From: Ostreococcus mediterraneus
Lineage: Eukaryota > Chlorophyta > Mamiellophyceae > Mamiellales > Bathycoccaceae
Direction of reading: 5' to 3'
DNA length: 64,000 bases
NCBI GenBank assembly: GCA_012295225.1
Contig: WMKK01000003.1
Coordinates: forward strand, 62,001-126,000
Part shown: positions 17,062-27,507 of the stretch, in pieces
Numbering within the stretch: position 1 is the first letter of the stretch
How the letters are laid out: each line of letters begins with the position of its first letter
Translations under genes and position numbers: made by a program
Notes under the pieces: model-generated
Seen by the model: the letters and a program-made list of their open reading frames with translations, nothing else
Databases searched by the model: none
Told to the model about the DNA's origin: nothing

Positions 17062-19332
17062 CTATTGTTGTTGCGCCACTTGCCGTGAGAGCGTTTCAAA
17101 TTTATCTTGCAATTTCTTTTCACGCTCACGAGCGTTTTCAACGAGCTCGAGCCAAGACTCGATGCGATTCGGCGCCGCGCGTTGTTCTTGCACGTGTAAA
17201 ACGGCGTACGAGTTTGCCTCTGTGATGAGCGTCTTGAGCTCGGCGACAGCATTCGTGAGCTTTTTGCACAGCTCACCATTGCGCTTTTGGAGACCTGCGG
17301 TGAGCAAACTACACTTTTGCTCCAACTTCGCCGCGCGTTTCGCATCCTTTTCCATCTCACTGCGAACGTTTTCAAAAGCCGCTTTCGCGGCTTCGAGTTG
17401 TTGGTCCTTGGTTGCTTCCTTGGCGTTTACGCTTGCGTTCAAACTAGGAACGAAAATCATCTTCGTACGTTCAATATCTAACGCTTGGGAGTACATATCG
17501 GCAAAATCTTCTCGAGTCAGCTTTTGTTCTCGTAACATCTCATCTGCCTCGGCGTCAATGAGCCCTCGCGCGGCGACGATGGCTGACTCCTCAAAGTCCT
17601 CGATCGCCGGCGTTGATTTTGGCTTTTTGCCATACTTGGAAATATCATGCGCGAGTAAGGTGAGGGCTTCTTCGTTGACGAGCACGGAAATTTCATCAGC
17701 AGTAAGAGCCTCGACCGCACCGTTTGGTTCATCCGGTCGCGGTAAGTCCCGTTGCACGGCTTGTGAGCGTTTGCGCATTTGCGTCGCTTGATACTCCGCC
17801 AAAGCGGCCGCCTCTCTCGCGCGAACGTCCGCCTCATCTTCAACCGTCACATCAGCCATGTCTTCGTCTTCCGGCGCATCCGGAAGATCGATTTGATACT
17901 CATTTTGTGGTTTCGGAAGAGACATGAAGGAACTCTTTAACGACGCGCTCGTCGACGCGGTTTGTGCTCGTCGCTCGCGGGCGCTCAGCTCACCAAAGTG
18001 CGCTGCGTACTGATCGTTAATGTGCAGTTCGTCTCGCATCGGCGTTTGACCGAATACGGGCGTAGCACCTATCTGCGAACTCATGTCACTACGTGAAGGC
18101 GTCGGTGCCGCTTTCGCTTGGCTCGGTGTGGCGCCGGCAAAGTCAGATGGCATCACCGCGGCTGCTTCTTCGCCGCCGCCAAAGAGCGTGGACTGTTGCC
18201 TGCGTCTCGCCGCCTGTTGTTGCGCTTCGCGTAAAATGGCATCACCTTCGACTTGGGGAGTTCGCATGGGCGTGCGATGAGCTAATCCCGAAGACAAAGC
18301 GGGCGTCTGCGCGTACGAACCCAGGAGCCCAGACGCCGGCGTCGCGCCGCCGTCAAGTAAACCGACGCCACCCTTGCCCATCTTTGCGATGTCTTCGAGC
18401 TCTCTATCGCTTACTTGTGGCGTTGGAAGCATGAGCTTCGAACGGCGAACAAATGATGCATCATTGACTTTCAGTGCCTGATTCACTGCACCCGGCATAT
18501 CTCGTCGCTCATGCATTTTTGCTTGCGCCGCCGCCGCCTTTTTGTTCTCCTCGGCAATTTCAGCGGCGCTCTTCTTGCCCTCGAGATCAGCTAAAGACAC
18601 CGGTTTAAACACCTTAGCCGCTTGAGCTTTGTGGAATTCTTCGTCTTCTTCTCTTGTATCATATAAAACCGCATCAGGTTTGCGTTCAAAGGCGATTTCG
18701 GCGTTGTAATCTACACCCCGTACTTGCTTTGCACGACGCACGTGCGCGATTCCCGCGGCCTTCAACTCTCTCTTCTTTTGTAATTCGGCCAACCGTCGCG
18801 CCTCTTCGAGCTGCTTCTCGCGGGCTTTTCTTTTCGCCTTTTTACCCTTCGTGTTTGCCAATCTCGCACGTGCCTCAGCCAACATTTCCTTTTCATCTTC
18901 ATCCATGTCCACCGCGTCGGGCTTCGCCGGCTTGGTTTCTGGATTGGGGTCAATTTCCCCAGGTCTCAGCCGTCTTGGGTCATCTGCCGGGTCGTACTCT
19001 TCATCTCTCGAACACGCCGCGTCGAGTAACTTTTCGTAACGCTGTAAACATTGTGACGGCGTACGCCCGACCACGGGAGCGATGGTTCTCCACTGAGTGG
19101 GCATCAATTTGGCCAAATGCAGCAACTTCTCATCCTCCTCTCTGGTCCATTCCGTCTTCTTAATGGACGGATCGAGCCACTCATACCAACGAGCCTTACA
19201 CTGTTTAGAGCTTTTCCGGTTCAACAGCGACGCGATACGGCTCCATTGGTTTTTACCGTACTTCATGACTGCCGCTTTAAGGATCTCATCTTCGGTGTTT
19301 TTCCAGGCGCCGCCTTTGATTTGGATACGCAT
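17062..19332 (-). CDS. CDC5: CDC5/CEF1, Myb-type core spliceosome protein
   Basis: Central component of the NineTeen/Prp19 complex, needed for spliceosome activation. From the ATG at 19332 it has 756 residues, with two Myb repeats at the very N-terminus (IKGGAWKNTEDEILKAAVMK, then KKTEWTREEDEKLLHLAKL). The usual RARWYEWLDPSIK-type junction is present as CKARWYEWLDP. After the Myb region come RLRPGEIDPNPETKPAKPDA (the family hallmark after the second repeat) and a basic coiled region with KAKRKAREKQLEEARRLAEL. The middle is Thr-Pro-rich (possible CDK or NIPP1-binding sites), and the C-terminal 200 residues are coiled coil. Five extra codons upstream (ATG 19347) are possible but unlike the family. 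Confidence 0.95.
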   Translation of the reverse strand: MRIQIKGGAWKNTEDEILKAAVMKYGKNQWSRIASLLNRKSSKQCKARWYEWLDPSIKKTEWTREEDEKLLHLAKLMPTQWRTIAPVVGRTPSQCLQRYEKLLDAACSRDEEYDPADDPRRLRPGEIDPNPETKPAKPDAVDMDEDEKEMLAEARARLANTKGKKAKRKAREKQLEEARRLAELQKKRELKAAGIAHVRRAKQVRGVDYNAEIAFERKPDAVLYDTREEDEEFHKAQAAKVFKPVSLADLEGKKSAAEIAEENKKAAAAQAKMHERRDMPGAVNQALKVNDASFVRRSKLMLPTPQVSDRELEDIAKMGKGGVGLLDGGATPASGLLGSYAQTPALSSGLAHRTPMRTPQVEGDAILREAQQQAARRRQQSTLFGGGEEAAAVMPSDFAGATPSQAKAAPTPSRSDMSSQIGATPVFGQTPMRDELHINDQYAAHFGELSARERRAQTASTSASLKSSFMSLPKPQNEYQIDLPDAPEDEDMADVTVEDEADVRAREAAALAEYQATQMRKRSQAVQRDLPRPDEPNGAVEALTADEISVLVNEEALTLLAHDISKYGKKPKSTPAIEDFEESAIVAARGLIDAEADEMLREQKLTREDFADMYSQALDIERTKMIFVPSLNASVNAKEATKDQQLEAAKAAFENVRSEMEKDAKRAAKLEQKCSLLTAGLQKRNGELCKKLTNAVAELKTLITEANSYAVLHVQEQRAAPNRIESWLELVENAREREKKLQDKFETLSRQVAQQQ

Positions 19333-19726
19333 CGCGCGTGATTTCACTCAAACTCTCGCGTGGAAGCGTGTGTTCTGAGTGTTCTGAAGCGGTACCGATC
19401 GTTCACGCGCGCGACTGAAGGTTGGGCGCGTGGGACAATGCCGATCGTTGTGGTCCAAGTGGTTCTGGGGTTACTCTGGCTGCCGTATTGTTGACGCCGC
19501 CAGCCGCGCGTACTAGATGAGAGCGTGAACGAGTGAGCAACGGATGAGGTTGAGACAACGGTGCAAAATATAAAAGATTACATGACGTGGCTACAAAATA
19601 TTATTTCCGACGATAACGGAACGATATTATAAATAAAACCAATCGCGCGCTTTCACAGCGCGCGCTCGGGCGAGTATTAAGACTGAACGCTCAGTCGCTT
19701 ATTATGTGTGCCTCGTTGAGACAAGC
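19333..19726. other. Intergenic spacer between CDC5 and ammonium transporter
   Basis: About 390 bp between the start of CDC5 and the stop of the transporter gene; both genes are on the minus strand. It must hold the CDC5 promoter and the 3' end of the transporter gene. An AT-rich patch (about 19565-19650, with several TATAAA/AATATT-like runs) stands out from the GC-rich surroundings. I saw no convincing tRNA or small ORF. Confidence 0.6.
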
Positions 19727-20995
19727 CTAGACACGGTTGGCAAAGTCGCGGCCTTTCTTGACCGAGCCAGAGTGGTCTTCACCAGAGTACGCCTTGGCGC
19801 CGTGCATGGAGATGTCCAAACCAAGCTTGAGGTCATCTTGACCCGGAACAACTGGCATAAACTTGCCGATAGCCTTGATGGTGGCGTAGCCGATGATGAA
19901 CGAGTACACGGCGCAGCCAGTGACGGCAAGGAGTTGAATGCCGAACAATTTACCACCAGCTTCGAAGTCGCCAGTGATGTCCTTGTTGGCAAAGATGCCA
20001 ATGCAAAGGGTACCGAAGAGACCACCCATACCGTGGACGGCCCAGACGTCGAGTGCGTCGTCAAGTTCATACTTCTTGGTGATTTCGATGCACGCGTAGC
20101 ACCACGGCACGCAGAGGATACCGATGAGCAATGCAGCCCACGGCTTGACAAAGGCAGCAGCAGGGGTGATAGTGGCCAAACCCGCGATGGCGCCGACGCA
20201 CGCACCGACGAGCGTCGGCTTGCCTTCAAGCTTCCACTCGAGCAACATCCAGAAGAACAAAGCGGCAGAGGCGGAAATTTCAGAGTTCATCGCGGCTAAC
20301 GCGGCGGTTGAGTTAGCTTCAAGAGCAGAACCGCCGTTGAAACCGAACCAGCCGAACCAGAGCAAGCCCGTACCGAGAGCGACGAATGGAATGTTGTGCG
20401 GCGACTTGTCCACTTCGGCGCCCTCCATCTTCTGGCGGTTCGGCAAAGCAACAACAGTCGCGAGCGCGGAGAAACCAGCAGTCGTGTGAACGACGATACC
20501 ACCGGCGAAATCCTTAACACCGTGGCGGAACATCCAGCCGCCACCCCACACCCAGTGGCAGAACGGGAAGTACACCAAGTGCACCCAGACGGCGATGAAG
20601 ATGAGGTACGGCACAAAGCGCACGCGATCGGCGAACGCACCAGTCATGAGGGACGGCGCAATCACGGCAAACATACCCTGGAAACCCGCGTAGACGATTT
20701 CAGGGATGGCGTTGCCCGTGCTAGTTTCAAATTCACCCATGTCTTCCAAAAAGTAGTGATCCGCCGGCGCGCCGATGAACCCAGACCCCTTGCTCGTGCC
20801 AAAGCATAACGAATACCCCCACATGACCCAAATTATAGTCACTAAACCCATCGACGCGTAGTTTTGCATCATAATAGTCAACACATTCGACGATCGCACG
20901 AGACCACCGTAGAAGAATGCCAACCCAGGCGTCATTAAATTCACCAGCGCCATGCTGACGAGGACGAACGCCGTGTTCCCAGAATCAAGCGCCAT
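19727..20995 (-). CDS. AMT: Ammonium transporter, bacterial-type Amt
   Basis: Amt/MEP/Rh-family channel that imports ammonium across the plasma membrane. 422 residues with about eleven membrane helices. Pore signatures are VYFPFCHWVWGGGWM (first pore His) and DVWAVHGMGGLFGTL (second His of the twin-His pair). The N-terminal signature is MTPGLAFFYGGLVRSSNVL; DFAGGIVVHTTAGFSALA is the classic Amt signature. The motif style and short termini resemble bacterial AmtB more than plant AMT1, whose conserved loops are longer. I recall reports of bacterial-type AMTs in Ostreococcus, which fits an old gene transfer. Alternative: a plant AMT2/MEP-type protein. Confidence 0.93.
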   Translation of the reverse strand: MALDSGNTAFVLVSMALVNLMTPGLAFFYGGLVRSSNVLTIMMQNYASMGLVTIIWVMWGYSLCFGTSKGSGFIGAPADHYFLEDMGEFETSTGNAIPEIVYAGFQGMFAVIAPSLMTGAFADRVRFVPYLIFIAVWVHLVYFPFCHWVWGGGWMFRHGVKDFAGGIVVHTTAGFSALATVVALPNRQKMEGAEVDKSPHNIPFVALGTGLLWFGWFGFNGGSALEANSTAALAAMNSEISASAALFFWMLLEWKLEGKPTLVGACVGAIAGLATITPAAAFVKPWAALLIGILCVPWCYACIEITKKYELDDALDVWAVHGMGGLFGTLCIGIFANKDITGDFEAGGKLFGIQLLAVTGCAVYSFIIGYATIKAIGKFMPVVPGQDDLKLGLDISMHGAKAYSGEDHSGSVKKGRDFANRV

Positions 20996-21425
20996 GGCGA
21001 ATGCGTGTTACTGTAATCCACACACGCGAATATCAGTGCGCGTCGTCGGTTATGACCCGCGACGTTCGGTGAGTATGCGTACGCGAGCGCGAGAGACGTG
21101 CGCTCTGCCGCCAGTAGGTAACTTTCAGTCGTGCGTGTCGACCCCTTCGGCGACCTTTCGCGCACGGAGTCCCCCTTATGATGAATCCTGATTGGTCGTT
21201 CGCGCTACACGTGTTGTGGTGCCAGACGCGATCGCGCGGGTGTCCCGCGAAAAAACGGTTCGCATCCACGACGTATTGCACACCTCGTATAACGCATATA
21301 GCATATATGTGATCGCACGTGATATAGATATTTATACACCTACTCCAATGGTCACATCTATTATATTATGTATATATTAACCATGTATGCGTATATTTTT
21401 AAATATAAAAGTAAAATCCGTCACG
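20996..21425. other. Divergent promoter region, AMT / INCENP
   Basis: About 430 bp between the transporter (minus) and the INCENP gene (plus). The half near INCENP (about 21290-21420) is distinctly AT-rich, with TATATA/ATATAT runs such as TATATGTGATCGCACGTGAT, and contains a CACGTG-like core within CGCACGTGAT. It is one of the longest gene-free stretches here and probably carries nitrogen-responsive control for the transporter; that last point is inference. Confidence 0.5.
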
Positions 21426-23933
21426 ATGGTTTATCTGCCGCAGGGGGACGAGCCGCGATGTCGTCGCGACGGCGCGACAGAGCGCGACGACGCCGCAGCG
21501 ACGATGGCTTCGCGCGGCGACCGCGGTGGCGGTGCGCGCGTCAATGCATTCTCTCGCGTGATCGCCACGCTCGGGGCGCTTCGCTCGAGCGCGCGCGATG
21601 CCACGACGCGCGTGCGCGAGACCGCCGATGGGTGCGCGGCGCGGCTCGATGACGAGCGCGCGCGCGTCGCGCGGGACGTCGCGCGCGCCGTGGCGAGCGT
21701 GCGGCGTGGGGAGACGGCGACGGCGACGCCAATAGTGAGCTCGCGCGACGGCGGCGGTGGGAAGGAGAACGATCCGCGTGCGCGTGGGAAAGCTGATGGG
21801 GCGAGGTGCGTAGAGTCGTTAGAGCGTTTGTTGAGTCGCGCGCGGGTGGTTTAACCGCGTTTGATTCGTGCGATGCGCCGCGCGCGGCGCGTGAAGCGCG
21901 ATATGTGTGTTGATGTGTTTGTGTTGCGCTGTGTGTGTGTGCTGGACGACGCGTGCGAATCGCGAGTGCGATCGTTTGAGCGCGAGTACGGGTGATTGAC
22001 GTGGAGAGTATTTTCGCGCGCGAATAGTAGCGGACGAGCGAGCGCGACGCCAACGACGGGAAAGAAAGGATTGAGTGCGCGGAAGCCGAAGGAGAGTGTG
22101 GCGAGGAAGAGTGGAGTCACGCGTGCGGCGAGCGTGAGCGTTGATGGGGGTAGTGGAGCTTTGGAGAAGGAGGTTGCGGCGGAGGCGAAGACGCCGGCGC
22201 GCGCGAAAGTTCCCCTCGACGCGCGCGCGAGCGAATCTCGAGACGATCAGGGTGTGAGCGGTGCGAATGTGGGTGGTGAGCGTGACAATAAAAGAGATAT
22301 AGAAGTGAGTGACGCGCTGGAGAAGTCTGCGGTGAAGGGTGGCGACGGGGATGCCGACGCGAGCGCACGGAAAGCGCAGACGCGCGACTACGCCGACGCG
22401 CAAACGCCAAAGGATGTGAAGAAGATCGCATGGCAAACCGCGGATGGATCGAGCGAGCGAGTGACGAGAAAGTCTTCTAGAAGTGTGAAGCGGGCCGGTG
22501 TGTCCGCCTCCGTGGCGAAGGCGAACGCTGAGAAAGCGTCGGAAGATGCAGCGCTGGCGAAGGATGCGCAAATCGCGCAGAGCTCTAGCGTAGATAAGAA
22601 GAAGCGTGCCAAGGCGCGGGCGAACGGTTTGGCATTCCTCAAGGCTGACATTCCAGCATTGACTATCAATGCCACGACAGCTGGAGGTGAGATTGTGTCG
22701 ACAGAGTTGAAGATTTCACCTCGCACGCTCGCGGCGCGCAAGGCGAAGGAGGAAGCAAAGGCGCTCGAGGCGCAAGCGCAGGTACGTACCACTGTTGCAG
22801 CGCTGCATCAACCAGCGCAAGCGAGTGATTCTGCGCCAAAGCAACAACCCGTTGATCAGCGTAGCTTGATGGAGTCATTTATGATCCAGCCAGAGATTAA
22901 TGCGCTGGCCTCAGCTGTTCCAGTGCCGTTTGCGCCGCGCGTGACGCCGGCGGCGGCGCCGACGCCATCTCAAATCAAGGCAATTGAATCGCTGCGCTTG
23001 CACACACCATCGGGAGAGACATTAGCGGAGCGACAAAAGGGTCGATTACCCGCGAGTATTGCACCTGTGAGTATTAGCGAGGCGAGTGATGTCATGAGCA
23101 GATTGAAGCGCGCCATGGAGGCGCGTTCGCGGGCAGATGAAGAGAACAAACGCCGATTAGAGTCGCAATTACGCCAGAAGGAAGAAGAACGGAGACTTCG
23201 TGAGCAAGAGATGAATGCAAGAAAAGCGTTGCAGGCGAGTAACGAGGCTCGTGAGCTCGAAGAACGACGTTTGCGTCAACAGCGTCTCATGGAGATTCGC
23301 TCTGCAGAGGAGGAGATTCAACGCAAGGCTGCGCTCGAAAAGAGCAAGTTCAACCAAATGCTGGAAGATCAGAAGCGCATGACGGCATTGCCGAGCTCGA
23401 ATTTACTTAAGCGTCCATTTGATACGCAAAGTGGATATCAGTACGCCTCATCTGACGCCGAAAAGCGTAGACGATTGCTCGAAAACGCGCAGGCGGCTAT
23501 CCACGGTCACCACGCGGCTCTGTCGCCGTCGGCAACCGTCTATGCTAAGCAGCAATCTTCGGTCATGCGAACGCCTACGCGATCGATTTTCAAGACAAAC
23601 TTTGCTTCGTCTTCGACGTATTCGTCGTACAATCAGACGAACGATGAGTCTTACGTGATTTCTCCGTACGCGAGTAGTGACGACGAAGACGAAGACAAGC
23701 CTCGCAAAGTGATTCCGAGTTGGGCTCGTGGTGCCGCGCTCGTACCTCAGCTGAAAGCGCAGTCGTACGTAGACCCGGATGATATCTTCCCTAACCCAAG
23801 TTTGACGTGTAGCTTGGGTAAAATCTTCAAGAAACCAGGTCACGATCGCCGCCGAAGCAGTAGCAATTGGTCGCACGACAGACTCACTCTCAAGGAGGAG
23901 TTGAGCTACAAGCAACAGATGGGCTTTCGATAG
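21426..23933 (+). CDS. INCENP: INCENP-like inner centromere protein (two exons)
   Basis: Scaffold of the chromosomal passenger complex that binds and activates Aurora kinase. Exon 1 (ATG 21426) and exon 2 are in the same phase but separated by in-frame stops (TAA at 21852). A donor AGGTGCGTAG at 21806 and a branch-like TTGAC followed by AG ending at 22006 (or 22027/22030) give a frame-preserving intron of about 200-225 nt. The joined protein is about 769 residues: a basic Ala-rich middle, then a long Arg/Glu/Lys single alpha-helix or coiled coil (about residues 480-600). Near the end, IPSWARGAALVPQLKAQSYV through DPDDIFPN, IFKKPGHDRRRSSSNW is a clear IN-box, with its W-A-R-G, D-[IL]-F and Ser-Ser/Trp elements. 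Exact splice sites are inferred. Confidence 0.8.
21806..22006 (+). other. Probable spliceosomal intron in INCENP gene
   Basis: The donor GTGCGTAG fits the GTGCGT donors seen in other genes of this window. A TTGAC branch-like site at 21996-22000 lies a few bases before AG. The 201-nt length keeps the frame; acceptors ending at 22027 or 22030 would also do so. Confidence 0.55.
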
Positions 23934-24013
23934 AGACGACATATTCAGTTATAGCACAACACACGCATTATTGTAAAGTATATGACAGCTAAAATATTAT
24001 AAAGAATCTGCTT

Positions 24014-25789
24014 CTACGCTTTGATGGGCTCTCCATTTTCATCTAAACCTTCGCAACGTGGGAACAGCGCAAGCTTTTGCACCGTTGTCCCTGGTTTCAA
24101 ACCACCCCACTTCGTGCGCTCATCTATCGTGCCTTCGCCCAAGCCCACGCCAGCATCGAACTCGGCCATTTTATTGGGCATTAGCGGTTCTAAGAGTACG
24201 GCAGCGATGCGCAAAGATTCGAGACATTGGTACAGGCACGCGTTCAACTGGTCGCGCTTGCTCTCGTCCTTGGCCATACGGAATGGCTCGGTTTCAGAAA
24301 TAAACAAATCAACATCCATGATGATGTTTTTGGCAGCAGCTGCGGCGCGAGGCAAATCCAATGCTTCGTAAGCAGCCAAGGCAAGTTGCACTTGCTCACT
24401 CGTGCGCTCAGTCATGTTCCAGTTATCAAACTTGACGTCGCCCTCCGACGGCACGACGCCGTCAAAGTACTTGTTGATCATTGCCGTCGTACGACTGACG
24501 CTATTGCCCATGGTGTTGACTAAATCGCTCGAGTACACTTCTTGCACGCGTTCGGCGCTAAAGTTGGCGTCTTGTGCGCCGATAGGTCCCTCGACTGCGA
24601 GATAGTATCTCATCGCATCCAAACCGTAGTGCTCTTTGAACCTATTCATGCAGTCCAAGTCAACAAAGTTACCGAGAGACTTGGACATTTTGCGCCCTTC
24701 ACGAATCCAAAAACCATGCGCATGTACGCGCTGCGGAAGAGGCAAATCAAGTGCCATGAGGAGCGCCGGCCAAATCACCGAGTGAAACCAAGAAATTTCC
24801 TTGGCCATGATGTGCACGCTCGCTGGCCAATACTTTTCGCGCTTGGCGAGCAACTCTGAGTCTTTGCCATCGCCCAAACCAATAGCGGTGATGTAGTTCA
24901 TCAAAGCGTCAATCCACACGTAGATGACGTGCTTTTCGTCGTTGGGCATGGGAATACCCCACGAAAAGTTGGTGCGCGAGATTGGAACGTCATTCAAGCC
25001 TTCGTTTAAGCGTTGAATCATTTCATTACGTCGCGCACTTGGAGTCAAAAATTGCTCATTCTCCGCGTGCAGCGCTTCTAATTGGCTTTGGTACGCCGAC
25101 AAGCGGAAGTAGTAGTTCTCTTCGCTCGAGCGCACCATGTCTTTGCCGCTGATTGGACTCTTGTAATCCAAATCCTTCGCCTTAGTTTCGGTGTAGTACT
25201 CCTCTTGACCTTCGTCATACCACCCTTCGAATTTCCCAAGGTACACCGCGTCTTTATCTTGCAAGAGCTTTACGAAATTCTTCACCTGGCGCTCGTGGTA
25301 GTCATCCGTAGTGCGAATAAACTCATCGAATGAAATATCGTATGCCTGCATAACGGCGCGGAACTTTTCACTATTCTCATCCGCCAACGCCTGCGGATCC
25401 ACCCCACGCTTCGCCGCACTTTGCTCCACCTTCAATCCATGCTCATCAGTCCCCGTCAAGAAGAACACATCATCCCCTTTCGCTCGTCTGTACCTCGCGT
25501 ACGTATCCGCCACCGTCGACGTGTACACGTGCCCGATGTGCGGTTGATCATTCACATAATAAATCGGCGTCGTCACAAACGTCGGTTGCGCCGCGCGCAC
25601 CGTCATCGTCGCGCATCGTCGTCGCACCATCGTCATCACCCCACCCGCGCGCGCCCTCGACGCGCCCTCGACGGCTTTCTTCGCCCCGGGTGCACAACCA
25701 CCGCTAAACCTCAACCCCGTGCATCGTGCCGTCGTCGCGCGCGCCAACGCCGTTCGCGCCGCGCACGCGCGAGACGTCGTCGATAACAT
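24014..25789 (-). CDS. Methionyl-tRNA synthetase, organellar type
   Basis: Charges tRNA-Met, probably in plastid and/or mitochondrion. 591 residues. A 65-residue Ala/Arg/Thr-rich transit region is followed by TFVTTPIYYVNDQPHIGHVY (HIGH signature). The connecting peptide has no zinc-knuckle cysteines, as in bacterial short or organellar forms. REGRKMSKSLGNFVD holds KMSKS, and the anticodon-binding helix bundle is at the C-terminus (TMGNSVSRTTAMINKYF). There is no EMAP-II tail of the kind cytosolic plant MetRS has. It matches the dual-targeted plant enzyme in layout. It is divergent from topoisomerase VI A with about 310 bp between. Confidence 0.93.
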   Translation of the reverse strand: MLSTTSRACAARTALARATTARCTGLRFSGGCAPGAKKAVEGASRARAGGVMTMVRRRCATMTVRAAQPTFVTTPIYYVNDQPHIGHVYTSTVADTYARYRRAKGDDVFFLTGTDEHGLKVEQSAAKRGVDPQALADENSEKFRAVMQAYDISFDEFIRTTDDYHERQVKNFVKLLQDKDAVYLGKFEGWYDEGQEEYYTETKAKDLDYKSPISGKDMVRSSEENYYFRLSAYQSQLEALHAENEQFLTPSARRNEMIQRLNEGLNDVPISRTNFSWGIPMPNDEKHVIYVWIDALMNYITAIGLGDGKDSELLAKREKYWPASVHIMAKEISWFHSVIWPALLMALDLPLPQRVHAHGFWIREGRKMSKSLGNFVDLDCMNRFKEHYGLDAMRYYLAVEGPIGAQDANFSAERVQEVYSSDLVNTMGNSVSRTTAMINKYFDGVVPSEGDVKFDNWNMTERTSEQVQLALAAYEALDLPRAAAAAKNIIMDVDLFISETEPFRMAKDESKRDQLNACLYQCLESLRIAAVLLEPLMPNKMAEFDAGVGLGEGTIDERTKWGGLKPGTTVQKLALFPRCEGLDENGEPIKA

Positions 25790-26100
25790 TGGTCTCTGTC
25801 CACGCGCTACCGCCCTCGTCGTCGTCGTCGGCGGCGTTGTCGTGCCGTCGTCGCGCTATGCCGCGCGCGCGCTCGCGCGCGCTTTTTGGACTCGTGACGT
25901 CACTCATTATTAAGCGCGGTTTTGGACTATGTAATATCGAGTGCAGACATAAACCCTGGATCATGACGTATTCATCGTGGATTTGGCCTATGTAAATTAT
26001 CGCGATGTCGTTTGTCTCGCGACCGCGGATTTGAACCAGTGAGCGCGACAGCTCGCGACAATTCGCGACGCGCCGCCCGTGCGACACGCCTAAACGCGGC
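25790..26100. other. Divergent promoter region, MetRS / TOP6A
   Basis: About 310 bp of non-coding DNA with an AT-rich patch (TAATATCG, TCATTATTAAG) at about 25905-25990. A segment near 26015-26045 contains GGATTTGAACCAG, which resembles part of a tRNA T-arm, but no acceptor stem or anticodon arm can be folded around it. Confidence 0.5.
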
Positions 26101-27387
26101 ATGGCGTCTAAAGCGCCGACGACTTCGAAGCGCAAAAAGGCGACGCCGGACGAGGGCGTGAACTTTGCGCTGAAACGCCTGCGCGATGGGCAAGATGGAC
26201 GACCGGGGAGTTTGGAGGAGGTGCTTCAGAAAGTCAAGGCGTTGGAGGCTGCGGTGAAGCGCGGTGCGGCGCGGCGGACGACGTTGGAGGATTTGAAGAT
26301 GGCGGATGAGTACCGCGAGGTTGTCGATCGTGATAGTGGGGAGATTGCGGCGGCGATTGAGCAGGTGATGATTGCGGCGAGTAAGAGCATCTTACGCGGC
26401 GACGGTTTTCAGTATACGATGCCGTCGAGAGGGGCGACGGATCAGGTGTATTTGGATGAACTCGATCGAATTGTGTTGAAGAATAAAACCACGCAGGCTA
26501 ACTTCGCGTCGGTGTCGAGCGTGAGGAAGGTGACGATTCTGACGCGCGTCATGCAGCTCGTGCACGGGGTGCTGAGTCGCGGCATACACGTCACCAAGCG
26601 GGATTTGTTCTACACCGATGTCAAGTTGTTCAAGGACCAGAAAGATAGTGACGCTGTGTTAGATGATATCTCGTGCATGCTCGGGTGCACACGAAACTCG
26701 TTGCACGTGGTGGCTTCCGAGAAAGGTGTCGTCGTCGGACGGTTGCAATACCAAGAGGATGGCGACGAAATTGACTGCACGCGCATGGGCGTCGGTGGCA
26801 AGGCTATTCCGAGTAATATCGACAAAGTCACCAATATGCGATCGGATGCAAAGTTTGTGTTACTCGTTGAGAAGGATGCCGCGTTCATGCGTTTGGCGGA
26901 AGACCGCTTTTACAACAAGTATCCTTGCATCATCCTCACCGCCAAAGGCCAGCCCGATGTCGCCTCGCGCTTATTCTTAAGCAAGCTGAAACGAGACTTG
27001 CGTATTCCAGTGCTAGCCTTGGTGGATGCCGATCCTTATGGGTTGAAAATCATCTCAGTATACATGCAGGGTTCGAAAAACATGGCGTTTGATAGTGCAA
27101 ATTTAACCACGCCGGATATCAAATGGCTTGGCGTTCGCCCGAGCGATTTAGAAAAGTTTAAAATTCCCGAGCAATGTCGTCTTGAAATGACCGCAAAGGA
27201 TATTGAAACCGGTCACCACATGTTGAATGAAGATTTTATCAAGAGCAACCCAGAGTGGGTGAAGGAAATCAACATCATGCTTGAAACAAAAACCAAGGCG
27301 GAGATTCAGGCGTTGTCCTCATATGGGTTTCAATACTTGAGTGAAGTCTACTTGCCTTTGAAACTCGCGGAAGGTGACTGGATTTAA
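26101..27387 (+). CDS. TOP6A: DNA topoisomerase VI subunit A (SPO11-3/RHL2-like)
   Basis: Catalytic subunit of the plant/archaeal type IIB topoisomerase, required for endoreduplication in plants. 428 residues. The active-site tyrosine is in [12 protein letters not shown]-like context ([17 protein letters not shown]). The Toprim part gives [14 protein letters not shown] (metal-binding Glu) and [14 protein letters not shown] (the D-x-D pair). [20 protein letters not shown] and [12 protein letters not shown] match the plant SPO11-3 group rather than meiotic SPO11-1/2. The protein ends AEGDWI, as plant SPO11-3 does. No topo VI B subunit is in the window. The CENP-X gene lies directly downstream. 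Confidence 0.93.
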   Translation: MASKAPTTSKRKKATPDEGVNFALKRLRDGQDGRPGSLEEVLQKVKALEAAVKRGAARRTTLEDLKMADEYREVVDRDSGEIAAAIEQVMIAASKSILRGDGFQYTMPSRGATDQVYLDELDRIVLKNKTTQANFASVSSVRKVTILTRVMQLVHGVLSRGIHVTKRDLFYTDVKLFKDQKDSDAVLDDISCMLGCTRNSLHVVASEKGVVVGRLQYQEDGDEIDCTRMGVGGKAIPSNIDKVTNMRSDAKFVLLVEKDAAFMRLAEDRFYNKYPCIILTAKGQPDVASRLFLSKLKRDLRIPVLALVDADPYGLKIISVYMQGSKNMAFDSANLTTPDIKWLGVRPSDLEKFKIPEQCRLEMTAKDIETGHHMLNEDFIKSNPEWVKEINIMLETKTKAEIQALSSYGFQYLSEVYLPLKLAEGDWI

Positions 27388-27507
27388 TTGAACGTCTCAA
27401 CTCACTCAGTACGTCAGCACGTTGCGTGGATTAGATTTGTAATGATTGACACTAAAAAAAAGTTCAAACGCGTCTTATCTGTCGCCTCACAGCGGCGCTC
27501 GCGAAAG

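Noticed and set aside
19455-19480. A-box-like TGGTCCAAGTGG suggesting a tRNA gene
   Set aside because: No matching B box or acceptor stem in the following 80 bases.
26015-26060. tRNA-like T-arm motif (GGTTCAAATCC on the minus strand)
   Set aside because: The flanking T-stem pairs poorly, and no acceptor stem, D-arm or anticodon arm can be placed around it.
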